This document shows, one piece after another, positions 1 through 6,318 of a stretch of 33,417 nucleotides of DNA (its first letter is position 1; every line of letters starts with the position of its first letter). This DNA is from a virus: positions 1 through 33,417 of IMG/VR virus record IMGVR_UViG_3300036760_000199; one strand, 5' to 3'. A model generated the notes under the pieces. That model did no database searches and had not been told where the DNA came from. It worked only from the letters and a program-made list of their open reading frames with translations. Made by a program: the position numbers and the translations under genes.

Positions 1-238
1 GGCCGGCAAGTTGGCCGGCCTACGGAAGGAGTGGTACCCGAATGGGAACAAGTGCTCCAAGTCTACCTTTAAGGCCGGCAAGGCGGACGGTCTCTGCCAG
101 ATATGGTGGGAGAATGGCAAACCGTACTACGAGGGGAACTATAAGGACGGCAAGCCGGATGGCCTCTGCCAGAGATGGGACGAGACCGGCAAGCTGAGCT
201 ACAGTCTACGCTACAAAGATGGGGTACTGCAAGAGTAG
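1..238 (+). CDS. MORN_2 (YwqK-like) repeat protein, 3' fragment
   Basis: The reading frame is open from base 2 and runs off the left edge, so only the C-terminus is present. It contains about three 24-residue repeats of the form DGLCQxWxxNGKLxxxxxYKxGK, the MORN_2 or YwqK-type pattern, and ends YKDGVLQE. Bases 1-121 are identical to 2359-2479 inside the gene at 1937-2668, so this is a recent paralogue. It then diverges, and becomes similar again around DGLCQRWDETGKLSY. Such repeats form short beta-hairpin solenoids. Many database entries label them 'antitoxin YwqK', but no toxin partner is visible and I do not infer an antitoxin role. A TTG at 11 could serve as a start, but the frame continues upstream of it. 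Confidence 0.75.
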   Translation, partial: AGKLAGLRKEWYPNGNKCSKSTFKAGKADGLCQIWWENGKPYYEGNYKDGKPDGLCQRWDETGKLSYSLRYKDGVLQE

Positions 239-240
239 TG

Positions 241-289
241 CCCTTATCCTTGCCCTCATTGAGGGCTTATATTGCATAGGTAAAAGGAG
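241..289 (+). repeat. Intergenic cassette repeat 1 with hairpin
   Basis: This is the first of four copies of a conserved intergenic unit. It contains TTATCCTTGCCCTCAT, then GAGGGCTTATATT and an AAAAGGAG ribosome-binding site. GCCCTC at 252-257 pairs perfectly with GAGGGC at 261-266 around a 3-nt loop. It lies between the stop of the partial MORN gene and the 114-aa gene. There is no long U-tract after the stem, so it is not a classic intrinsic terminator. It could be an attenuator, a processing or stability hairpin, or a recombination landmark. Confidence 0.8.
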
Positions 290-295
290 AAGAGT

Positions 296-640
296 ATGGA
301 AACAAAGACCAACGGGAATACGCTTACAATTACGATTAGCATTAGTAGTGAGATAGCAACCGATGAGATGGAGGATATTATAGACTATCTCATCGGGATA
401 AAAGAAACAACGGCGGAGATGCAGGACATACGGAATAAGGTACGTGGCATAGTGCAATGCAACCAAATAGATATGTTGTTGGAGGCCGAAAGTATCCCCT
501 TATGCGGGAACTACGGAGATACACTGGCAAAATATATCTATGATGTTGTCGGAATAAGCGAGGATTGGCGTTCTTATAGGGATTGGCGGAAAACCGCATA
601 CCGTGAGGTATGCGAGGAGTTGGAGGCAATGGGGAAGTAG
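296..640 (+). CDS. Hypothetical protein, 114 aa, in the cassette array
   Basis: I do not recognise the family. The start is set by AGGAG at 285-289, six bases before the ATG. The first 20 residues are Thr/Ile-rich and probably form a beta strand. The rest is acidic and likely helical, with an aromatic stretch (DWRSYRDWRKTAY) near the C-terminus and two isolated cysteines. There is no signal peptide or membrane segment. It has no MORN repeats, yet the same hairpin cassette flanks it on both sides, so it behaves as a separate insert in the array. Small soluble accessory proteins in such positions are often host-interaction factors, but nothing in the sequence shows that here. Confidence 0.7.
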   Translation: METKTNGNTLTITISISSEIATDEMEDIIDYLIGIKETTAEMQDIRNKVRGIVQCNQIDMLLEAESIPLCGNYGDTLAKYIYDVVGISEDWRSYRDWRKTAYREVCEELEAMGK

Positions 641-642
641 TG

Positions 643-689
643 CCCTTATCCTTGCCCTCATCGAGGGCTTATATTATATATAAAAGGAG
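643..689 (+). repeat. Intergenic cassette repeat 2 with hairpin
   Basis: This is the second copy of the intergenic unit. The perfect hairpin spans 654-668 (GCCCTC, loop ATC, GAGGGC). An AT-rich run, TTATATTATATATAAAAGGAG, follows and ends in the ribosome-binding site for the next gene. TTGCCC and a TATATA 17 bases later resemble promoter boxes. A transcript starting there would leave almost no leader, so I do not call a promoter. Confidence 0.8.
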
Positions 690-695
690 ATGTGC

Positions 696-1367
696 ATGTG
701 CGAGTTTGTATCGTGGATTGAAGATAAGGACGGCAAGCTGTGGTGGCTGACGGACAAGGTAGTGGAGGCCTACGTGGCTCAACATAGCGGCGAAAATGTA
801 GAAATTGAGTGGGCAGATTACGCCGGCCACTCGGCAATCAGAAAGGTACTGGGTGTCGATGGGAAACACGGCGAAGGTTTCCCGTGCCCGGCAGAGATTG
901 CTAAAAGCATAAGAGCCGGGGAATTAAGGAAAATCGCAAGACTCGGGGCGTTGGTATATGTAGAGGTGTCGGCGGCCGGGGAAATACACGGCCTCCGTCT
1001 GGAATGGTGGGGTGACGGCAAATTGTACTCCGAGTCTCACTACAAGGCCGGAAAGCGGGACGGCATCTGCCAGGTCTGGTACACAAACGGGAGATTACAC
1101 CACGAGGACACCTACAAGTCCGGGGAATGGGACGGTCTCTGCCAGACATGGCATGAGAACGGCAATTTGTGCTACAAGCATACATACAAGGACGGAAAGC
1201 GGGACGGCCTCTGCCAGACATGGCATCATAACGGCAAACCGCAGTACGATGAAACATATAAGTCTGGCAAGTTAGACGACCTCTGGCAGAGCTGGAACTA
1301 TAGCGGGAAGCTACTCCACAAGGCAAACTACAAGGATGGGGTACTAATAGCAAGGAGATGTGTATGA
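696..1367 (+). CDS. Head domain plus five MORN_2 repeats, 223 aa
   Basis: The ATG at 696 lies six bases after AGGAG (685-689). The in-frame ATG at 690 abuts the ribosome-binding site, and the paralogue at 1937 begins with the same MCEFVSW, so 696 is the likely start. Residues 1 to about 85 form a head domain with the pieces WIEDKDGKLWWLTD, GHSAIRKVLG and GFPCPAEIAKSIRAGELRKI. From memory, this type of domain occurs at the start of various phage proteins of unknown function. Residues from about 92 to the end hold five 24-residue MORN_2 repeats. The stop overlaps the next gene's ATG (ATGA), implying coupled translation. Function unknown; the solenoid suggests a binding surface. Confidence 0.8.
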   Translation: MCEFVSWIEDKDGKLWWLTDKVVEAYVAQHSGENVEIEWADYAGHSAIRKVLGVDGKHGEGFPCPAEIAKSIRAGELRKIARLGALVYVEVSAAGEIHGLRLEWWGDGKLYSESHYKAGKRDGICQVWYTNGRLHHEDTYKSGEWDGLCQTWHENGNLCYKHTYKDGKRDGLCQTWHHNGKPQYDETYKSGKLDDLWQSWNYSGKLLHKANYKDGVLIARRCV

Positions 1368-1882
1368 AAACAGAACGGCGGTGGGAGTGGAACGATAACA
1401 CGAGGGTATACTCCGAATCTACCTACAGGGACGGCAGGCGGGACGGCCTCTGCCGGGAGTGGTACGAGACCGGGGACTTGAAATACAAGGCTGACTATAA
1501 GTCCGGGGAAATAGTCGGCCTCTGCCAGAGATGGTGGAGTAACGGCAAACTGCGCCTAGAGGAAACATATAAGGATGGGGAGTTAGACGGCCTCCGTCAG
1601 GCATGGCATGAGACCGGCAACCCGGACTACGAGGAAACATATAAGTCTGGCAAGTTAGACGGCCGCTGCAGGGAATGGTGGGAGAATGGCAAACTGCGAT
1701 GCGAGGAAACCTACAAGGCCGGAGAGTTAGACGGCCTCCGTCAGGCATGGTACGAGACCGGCAACCCGCACTCGGAGACTACCTTTAAGGCCGGCGAATA
1801 TGACGGCCTCTGTCAGATATGGTACGAGAATGGTAAACTGCGATGCAGGTATACCTACAAGGATGGGCAAGTGCAAGCGTAG
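1364..1882 (+). CDS. Headless MORN_2 repeat protein, 172 aa, seven repeats
   Basis: The start at 1364 is set by AAGGAG at 1352-1357 and by the ATGA overlap with the upstream stop; the in-frame ATG at 1358 abuts the ribosome-binding site. The protein is almost entirely seven 24-residue repeats (72-bp DNA period) with W, NG or TG, and YKxG at fixed positions. It lacks the MCEFVSW head of its neighbours on both sides. No hairpin cassette separates it from the gene before it. It may therefore be a split-off solenoid half that works with the 223-aa protein as a two-chain pair. It ends YKDGQVQA. Function unknown. Confidence 0.8.
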   Translation: MKTERRWEWNDNTRVYSESTYRDGRRDGLCREWYETGDLKYKADYKSGEIVGLCQRWWSNGKLRLEETYKDGELDGLRQAWHETGNPDYEETYKSGKLDGRCREWWENGKLRCEETYKAGELDGLRQAWYETGNPHSETTFKAGEYDGLCQIWYENGKLRCRYTYKDGQVQA

Positions 1883-1930
1883 TGGATTTATCCTTGCCCT
1901 CATGGAGGGCTTATATTATATATAAAAGGA
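1883..1930 (+). repeat. Intergenic cassette repeat 3 with hairpin
   Basis: This is the third copy of the intergenic unit. The hairpin spans 1896-1910 (GCCCTC, loop ATG, GAGGGC), followed by TTATATTATATATAAAAGGAG. The stem bases are conserved in every copy, while the middle or last loop base varies (ATT, ATC, ATG, ATC). That pattern suggests selection on the stem, or recent copying. Confidence 0.8.
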
Positions 1931-1936
1931 GTGGGT

Positions 1937-2668
1937 ATGTGTGAGTTTGTATCGTGGATTGAAGATAAGGAAGGGAATCTGTGGTGGTTGACAGATAGGA
2001 TGGTGGAGGCCTTCGTGGCTCAACATGAGGGCGAAACTGCAGAAATTGAGTGGATAGATTGGGTCGGCCACGCGGCAATTACAAAGGTACTGGGCATCGA
2101 TGGGGAACACGGCGAAGGGTTTCCGTGCCCGGCAGAAGTTGCTAAAAGCATAAGAGCCGGGGAATTAAGGAAAATCGCAAGACTCGGGATATTGCGGGAG
2201 GTATCAGTGTCGGCGGCCGGGGAAATACACGGCCTCTGCAAGACATGGTGGCCGAATGGGAACTTGCACTACAAGTCTCACTACAAGGCCGGGGAACTAG
2301 ACGGCCACTGTCTGGAGTGGTGGCCGAATGGGAACTTGTGCTCCGAGTCTACCTACAAGGCCGGCAAGTTGGCCGGCCTACGGAAGGAGTGGTACCCGAA
2401 TGGGAACAAGTGCTCCAAGTCTACCTTTAAGGCCGGCAAGGCGGACGGTCTCTGCCAGATATGGTGGGAGAATGGCAAATTGCACTACAAGACTCACCAC
2501 AAGGCCGGCAAGGCGGACGGTCTCTGGCAGGCATGGTGGGAGAATGGCAAATTGCGAACAGAGGACACCTACAAAGCCGGGGAATGGGACGGCCTCTGCC
2601 AGAGATGGGACGAGACCGGCAAGCTGAGCTACAAGCATACATACAAGGCCGGGATGGTGATAGCATAG
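1937..2668 (+). CDS. Head domain plus six MORN_2 repeats, 243 aa
   Basis: The ATG at 1937 lies six bases after AGGAG; the upstream in-frame GTG at 1931 overlaps the ribosome-binding site. The head domain (residues 1 to about 85) closely matches the gene at 696, with MCEFVSWIEDK, GEHGEGFPCPAE and KSIRAGELRKIARLG. Six 24-residue MORN_2 repeats follow. Bases 2359-2479 are identical to the left edge of the window. Head conservation combined with differing repeat numbers points to unequal recombination between repeat units. The protein is predicted soluble with no signal peptide. Its role is unknown; host takeover or defence-evasion binding are only possibilities. Confidence 0.8.
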   Translation: MCEFVSWIEDKEGNLWWLTDRMVEAFVAQHEGETAEIEWIDWVGHAAITKVLGIDGEHGEGFPCPAEVAKSIRAGELRKIARLGILREVSVSAAGEIHGLCKTWWPNGNLHYKSHYKAGELDGHCLEWWPNGNLCSESTYKAGKLAGLRKEWYPNGNKCSKSTFKAGKADGLCQIWWENGKLHYKTHHKAGKADGLWQAWWENGKLRTEDTYKAGEWDGLCQRWDETGKLSYKHTYKAGMVIA

Positions 2669-2670
2669 AG

Positions 2671-2727
2671 TGGTCTTATCCTTGCCCTCATCGAGGGCTT
2701 GTTTTAAAATATGCTACAAATGGAGGG
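2671..2727 (+). repeat. Intergenic cassette repeat 4 with hairpin, divergent 3' half
   Basis: This is the last copy of the unit. The hairpin is at 2684-2698 (GCCCTC, loop ATC, GAGGGC). The AT-rich second half differs from the other copies (GTTTTAAAATATGC), and the ribosome-binding site GGAGGG lies further downstream at 2722-2727. It marks the end of the MORN array. Confidence 0.75.
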
Positions 2728-2731
2728 ATGT

Positions 2732-2980
2732 ATGATTATCAAACATAACGCCAAGAAGCTATCCAGAGACCAAATTAGGGCTATTGCAGGCCTTGCACAA
2801 CGCAAGGCAAGGCAAAGTTACAGGTCGGCTTTGCAGTGGCTCTATGGCCTATCACAGGCCGCCACGATTACTGTCAAGCAAGCGTCGGCGGTTGCAAGAT
2901 GTGAGAGGCGCAAATACAAAGCTGCGTTATTAGGGATAGCTCGTTGGGCTTATCGAGCAAAGGAAAAAGAAGAATGCTAA
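2732..2980 (+). CDS. Small basic helical protein, 82 aa, unknown
   Basis: The start at 2732 is chosen because GGAGGG (2722-2727) sits just upstream; an in-frame ATG at 2711 lies before that site. The protein is rich in Lys, Arg and Ala, and most of its length should be helical (RAIAGLAQRKARQSYRSALQW, KYKAALLGIARWAYRAKEK). The charge suggests nucleic-acid or membrane-surface contact, but no named fold is evident. It begins a run of tightly packed genes, and its stop overlaps the next gene's start region. Confidence 0.6.
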   Translation: MIIKHNAKKLSRDQIRAIAGLAQRKARQSYRSALQWLYGLSQAATITVKQASAVARCERRKYKAALLGIARWAYRAKEKEEC

Positions 2981-3126
2981 CGACAACAGAAGTTAGAAAA
3001 GAAGGAGACATCTATGTAGTTACTCACAGCGATGGAACGGTCGACCACCAAACCCGTGCGGAGTTTATTCGGTACTTAGAGCAGTTATATAATCTGGAAC
3101 AATCAACAACGAAGGAGGAAGCATGA
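2974..3126 (+). CDS. Small hypothetical protein, 50 aa
   Basis: The ATG at 2974 overlaps the end of the previous gene, with AAAGGA and AAAGAAG upstream as ribosome-binding sequence. An in-frame TTG at 2944 is rejected as too deep inside that gene. The product begins MLTTTEVRKEGDIYVVTHSDG, a short beta-hairpin-like part, followed by a helix (AEFIRYLEQLYNLEQ). Its TGA overlaps the next ATG (ATGA). Function unknown. The overlaps at both ends support it being real. Confidence 0.6.
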   Translation: MLTTTEVRKEGDIYVVTHSDGTVDHQTRAEFIRYLEQLYNLEQSTTKEEA

Positions 3127-3569
3127 TTTTTAAAAGTAATTATCGAGGAGTAGAAATTGAGGTACAAACAGATTCTTCATTGTTTAAGAAGGGAGACAAT
3201 TATTTTGACTCCCTCGATAAAGCACTTCGTTTCATTGACTGGGAAGTTACCCTTAAGGAAACCGGAACGGACAAACTGATTGCCTATTATGGTGCATTTG
3301 ACAAAAAGTATGAAAGGGTAGAAGTGTCTCCACCGTGCTACTCAAACACAGATAACTTATCAAAGTACGCCTGTATTAATAGTGGAGAAGAGAAGGGGAA
3401 GGTCGTACAGATGTTTTATCTGTATGCAGATACCGAAAAAAACAGAGAAATGTTTAAAGAGATAGAAGACTTGCAAGAAAAAGGCAAAGAAATGCGGAAG
3501 AAGATGAAGGAACTGACAAATAAATTGCAGCCATTTTCAATAACAAAAGAAGGAGAAGAAAAATGCTGA
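3123..3569 (+). CDS. Hypothetical protein with C-terminal coiled coil, 148 aa
   Basis: The start has a strong AAGGAGG site (3112-3118) and an ATGA overlap with the upstream stop. The first 105 residues look like a mixed alpha/beta domain (NYRGVEIEVQTD, ALRFIDWEVTLK, KVVQMFYLYAD). Residues from about 108 to 138 form a strongly charged coiled coil with alternating Glu and Lys (FKEIEDLQEKGKEMRKKMKE). I do not recognise the family. Its position before the recombination genes suggests an early phage protein. No membrane segment or cysteine cluster is present. Confidence 0.65.
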   Translation: MIFKSNYRGVEIEVQTDSSLFKKGDNYFDSLDKALRFIDWEVTLKETGTDKLIAYYGAFDKKYERVEVSPPCYSNTDNLSKYACINSGEEKGKVVQMFYLYADTEKNREMFKEIEDLQEKGKEMRKKMKELTNKLQPFSITKEGEEKC

Positions 3570-3664
3570 AAACAAAGAATAAGCACACCGGGTTAGCAAC
3601 TCTTTTACTCCAGATTGCCTTGATAATAGCCATATACTTTTTGGCGGAGGCAGTATATAAATGA
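3563..3664 (+). CDS. 33-aa single-pass membrane peptide
   Basis: This small gene starts at an ATG seven bases after GGAG and overlaps both neighbours, the previous stop by 7 nt and the next ATG by 4 nt. It reads MLKTKNKHTG, then a hydrophobic stretch of about 19 residues (LATLLLQIALIIAIYFLAEA), then VYK. A basic N-terminus and one membrane helix would place the N-terminus inside the cell. The overlaps, ribosome-binding site and clear membrane segment support it. Its role is unknown; it could be a small membrane modulator or superinfection factor. Confidence 0.6.
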   Translation: MLKTKNKHTGLATLLLQIALIIAIYFLAEAVYK

Positions 3665-4044
3665 AAGAGAGAATAGAAGAACTTAAAAGTCGGATAAAAG
3701 CTGACGTGCAAACTCTTCGCTCATTGGGGATTAAGCTGACGGTGTCGATAAAAGCTCCAACAGCCGACTTCACACTTGCATCGTTCGAGGACAATTTCCT
3801 GACTGAAGTGAATGACCTATGGTCAGGGGTAGATATACCCCTTGAATGGAAGTCTTGCATCGCATGGTGCAAGGCTAACGGGAAAAAACATAGTAAGCAA
3901 AGGTTTGTGAATTGGCTGAACAAGGCCGCCAAACAGCTTGTATCTGTGGGCACAGGTGTGCCAAAGTATGAGGCAGTGCGGGCTTTCCGTCAGGCAGCTT
4001 CGCCAAAGAGTGCGGCTGAAATATTAAGAGAAAGAGGAGAATAA
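3661..4044 (+). CDS. Hypothetical protein, possibly replication-associated, 127 aa
   Basis: The ATG overlaps the stop of the 33-aa gene (ATGA), with GGAGG about 13 bases upstream. The N-terminal 25 residues form a charged helix (ERIEELKSRIKADVQTL). The central part contains WKSCIAWCKANGKKHSKQRFVNWLN. That W...W...RF.NWL pattern resembles the C-terminal segment of some phage replication or helicase-loader-associated proteins. The resemblance is weak and I do not assign that role. It precedes the recombination cassette directly, so an early DNA-metabolism function is plausible. Confidence 0.6.
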   Translation: MKERIEELKSRIKADVQTLRSLGIKLTVSIKAPTADFTLASFEDNFLTEVNDLWSGVDIPLEWKSCIAWCKANGKKHSKQRFVNWLNKAAKQLVSVGTGVPKYEAVRAFRQAASPKSAAEILRERGE

Positions 4045-4046
4045 AA

Positions 4047-4880
4047 GTGAGTAATTTCTACAAAAGACCGGAAGGTACTTGTGGCTGGTACACGAGTGAT
4101 ATTACAGAAAAAGAAAAGGCAACGATACAGCAGATAGCGACGGCTGAAGGATTAACGTTGCAAGGAGTTAACCTTATAGGATGGACTCCTTATGTAAACT
4201 TCGGCGGTTTGTTGCAGAAGCTGAAGAAGCAATGCTCCGAGAACGGTACAACCTATTCCATCTTCACTTCTCCTGCTACCATTATAATAGGGGAAGGGGC
4301 ATCTCAAGCCGCGGTGAGGGGTAGAGACTCGCTGCCGTTCCCGTGCTGTATCGAAGTAGAAGCACGGATAGAAATATATGACCCAAAGACAGGTCATATA
4401 GATGTTTTTGTAAACACAGGCGTATGCTCCCCAAACACAGCATCAATGCCTGCGATGAAGATTTACGACAATATCGCTATGATGGCACGCACGCGGGCAA
4501 TTTGTAGAGCGTTGAGATTAGCAGTAGGAGTAGGGATTACTTCCATTGAGGAACTACCCTCGATGGATGATGTCAAACAAGACCCCCCCCCACAACGGAT
4601 GCTCAACAAACCAGAGAAGGAGACAGGGGAAATGCGGAAGAAGGAGACAAGGGAGATAGGGGAAATGTATGAGTTAGAAATGATGGATGAGTACGAACAG
4701 AATGATTTTCGGCGGACAACCGTTCAAAGGTTAAAGCGGTATACGAATGAAGATACAGAGGCGATGAAAAAGATATTGGAGAAAGCAACCTCAAAAACCA
4801 CATTCGCCGATGCTACACATGAAGACATCCTTAACCTGGCTAGCTATCTTGGAGACATAGAGACAGGGGGTACAAAATGA
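4047..4880 (+). CDS. Putative phage recombination or annealing protein, 277 aa
   Basis: The start is GTG at 4047, with AGAGGAGA upstream. Residues about 40 to 175 form a compact domain: an aromatic stretch (GWTPYVNFGGLL), strands (TIIIGEGAS, CCIEVEARIEIYD) and a helix with MMARTRAICRALRLAVGVGITSIEEL. The TRA..RALR.A...G.TS.EEL signature resembles Rad52/DdrA-like and other phage annealing or recombination mediators, but a lectin-like or RNA-binding role cannot be excluded. The C-terminal 100 residues are charged and variable, possibly for partner binding. A run of nine C (4583-4591) encodes the linker. It overlaps the next gene (ATGA), a nuclease, matching the common annealase-exonuclease pairing. 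Confidence 0.45.
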   Translation: MSNFYKRPEGTCGWYTSDITEKEKATIQQIATAEGLTLQGVNLIGWTPYVNFGGLLQKLKKQCSENGTTYSIFTSPATIIIGEGASQAAVRGRDSLPFPCCIEVEARIEIYDPKTGHIDVFVNTGVCSPNTASMPAMKIYDNIAMMARTRAICRALRLAVGVGITSIEELPSMDDVKQDPPPQRMLNKPEKETGEMRKKETREIGEMYELEMMDEYEQNDFRRTTVQRLKRYTNEDTEAMKKILEKATSKTTFADATHEDILNLASYLGDIETGGTK

Positions 4881-5557
4881 CCCCTATTTACGACGCAAAG
4901 AACCATAAGTATTATGACGACAAGGGGAATATAATCCCATCGGTTACACAGATTTTGCGAGCCGTTGGTATTTCTCACCCATATAAACAGGCATACGGTG
5001 AGAAAGGCACAGCAGTACATGAGGCCATACTTAATTATGATGAGTACGGAGTATGGCCACAAGATGCCGAGATAGCTTCTTATCTCGAAGGATACAAACT
5101 GTTCCGGAAGGAACAGAACGATTTGTTCATCGGACGCAGAAAGGACGACATCAATGAAGTCCCTCTGGCTTGTGATACAATATGGGTTAGGGGAAATACA
5201 GCTCCCTTCGCAGGCACAGCCGACAAGGTATGCGTTTTGTATGATACGCCCGTCGAGGGTTCCAAGTGCCTATATGCTCATATTTTCGATTTCAAGACAG
5301 GCAATCCGGATAATTCGCATCTCTATCAACTGTTAGGATACAAGTTGTTGATAGAGGCCAATTTCCCAGATTATTCCTCTTTCTCTCGTGGGTTTGCGGT
5401 GTACCTAAGGCCTGCTGCTTACGAATACGTGGAAGTAGATTACAAAAAACTTGCTGGAAATTTGTTTGCGCACTATATAGAAATAATGGATTTAAAAAAA
5501 CGTCCGATGAATGAGTTAATCATAAGTAAAGGAGATAACAATGCCAAGATGGGGTAA
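4877..5557 (+). CDS. PD-(D/E)XK superfamily nuclease (RecB/Cas4-like), 226 aa
   Basis: This is a probable DNA exonuclease of the PD-(D/E)XK superfamily. Visible motifs are PSVTQIL (residues 21-27), the GTAVHE motif with His48, GTAD with Asp116, DFKTG with Asp138 and Lys140, and the QLLGY motif with Gln151 and Tyr155. This order is that of RecB-type and Cas4-like nuclease domains. No four-cysteine iron-sulphur cluster is present, and 226 aa is the size of a stand-alone phage exonuclease. It overlaps the upstream gene by ATGA and the next gene by 17 nt. The context suggests end resection for recombination or replication restart. Confidence 0.8.
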   Translation: MTPIYDAKNHKYYDDKGNIIPSVTQILRAVGISHPYKQAYGEKGTAVHEAILNYDEYGVWPQDAEIASYLEGYKLFRKEQNDLFIGRRKDDINEVPLACDTIWVRGNTAPFAGTADKVCVLYDTPVEGSKCLYAHIFDFKTGNPDNSHLYQLLGYKLLIEANFPDYSSFSRGFAVYLRPAAYEYVEVDYKKLAGNLFAHYIEIMDLKKRPMNELIISKGDNNAKMG

Positions 5558-5864
5558 AGAATCGAAAGTCGAGGATACGAGTTCGGAAGTATTTATCCGT
5601 ACTCAGTGCAAACGTTGGCTCGAAGCACAGGGCTGGCGGGTGGACAAGATGTGGCAAGGACAATTTGGGATAAAAGGACAACCGGACTTGCTTTGCATAA
5701 GCCCTACCGGAAGATTTGTATGGGTTGAAGTGAAGAGTCCGACAGGGAAACTATCAGAAGCCCAAGTAAAATACCATGACGACATGTACAAGAGAGAGGT
5801 TGAGTGTTACACAGTGTCGTCCCTGGACAGTTTAATAACCCAAATCGAAGGAGGCAAAGTATGA
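5541..5864 (+). CDS. VRR-NUC domain nuclease, 107 aa
   Basis: This is a small stand-alone VRR-NUC protein, a PD-(D/E)XK relative often found beside phage replication genes and thought to cut branched DNA. Residues 46-51 read GQPDLL with catalytic Asp49, residues 61-65 WVEVK with Glu63 and Lys65, and GKLSEAQ ends at Gln75. The length is normal for phage VRR-NUC proteins. AAAGGAG precedes the ATG, and the gene overlaps the previous one by 17 nt. Its TGA overlaps the next ATG (ATGA). It probably works with the preceding nuclease and the following single-stranded DNA-binding protein. Confidence 0.85.
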   Translation: MPRWGKESKVEDTSSEVFIRTQCKRWLEAQGWRVDKMWQGQFGIKGQPDLLCISPTGRFVWVEVKSPTGKLSEAQVKYHDDMYKREVECYTVSSLDSLITQIEGGKV

Positions 5865-6286
5865 TTGGAACAAGCAATGTAAGCATCATAGGAAACTTGG
5901 TGGGAGACACCGAGTTTGGAGAAGAGGAGAAAACATGGTTCACGGTAGCCGTAGATGATTTCCGTAATGGGTACAAGACCAACGAGGGGTGGCAACAGAA
6001 CGCTTGCTTTGTATTTGTCTCCATCCCGACATGGATGGGTAGAAAATACAAAGAGGGCAGATACCCCTTAAAAGGGGATGCCGTTACAATTCACGGATAT
6101 TTGAGTTCCTCTACAGGCAAGGACGGGAAAGCCCATTTACATCTAAATGCCACAAATGTCGTAACCCTCCTGCCAGCTATAAAGAAAGAAACCAGAGCGG
6201 AATCTACCCCAAAGGCGCAAGCTAATCCCCGCCCGACGGGGGCAAGTGTACCACCAAAGATGAAAAACGATTTAGAGCCGTTCTAA
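5861..6286 (+). CDS. ssb: Single-stranded DNA-binding protein, 141 aa
   Basis: This is a probable OB-fold single-stranded DNA-binding protein. The N-terminal 105 residues show the SSB layout: MIGTSNVSIIGNLVGD, then ACFVFVSIPTW in place of the usual strand 4, then GDAVTIHGYLSS. A Pro/Ala/Lys-rich linker follows. It ends NDLEPF, matching the acidic tip with terminal Pro-Phe that bacterial SSBs use to recruit partners. The start at 5861 has AAGGAGG (5848-5854) and an ATGA overlap. It is the last gene of the plus-strand run and completes the recombination/replication cassette. Confidence 0.85.
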   Translation: MIGTSNVSIIGNLVGDTEFGEEEKTWFTVAVDDFRNGYKTNEGWQQNACFVFVSIPTWMGRKYKEGRYPLKGDAVTIHGYLSSSTGKDGKAHLHLNATNVVTLLPAIKKETRAESTPKAQANPRPTGASVPPKMKNDLEPF

Positions 6287-6295
6287 AATAAAGTT

Positions 6296-6318
6296 GGCAG
6301 ATAATCGTTAGCTCTGCC
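6296..6318. terminator. Possible hairpin between convergent genes
   Basis: GGCAGA at 6296-6301 pairs with TCTGCC at 6313-6318, with an extra TAA/TTA inner pairing. It sits exactly where the plus-strand SSB gene and the minus-strand giant gene converge, and it overlaps the last codons and stop of the latter. A bidirectional terminator would be expected here. The stem is short and has no strong U-tract, so support is modest. Confidence 0.3.

Noticed and set aside
654-685. Promoter in each intergenic cassette (TTGCCC with TATATA)
   Set aside because: The start site would fall inside the ribosome-binding site, leaving no leader, and the -35-like box lies in the hairpin stem.
901-1401. Minus-strand ORF of 166 aa opposite the MORN gene
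   Set aside because: It is the antisense shadow of the 72-bp MORN repeats and has no ribosome-binding site; the plus-strand frame carries the known motif.
1-2668. Calling the MORN proteins YwqK antitoxins
   Set aside because: The label comes from database naming of this repeat. No toxin gene is paired with any of them here, so only the repeat content is stated.
241-2727. Intergenic repeats as a CRISPR array
   Set aside because: Copies are 400 to over 1200 bp apart with genes between them, there are no short unique spacers of equal length, and no cas genes are present.
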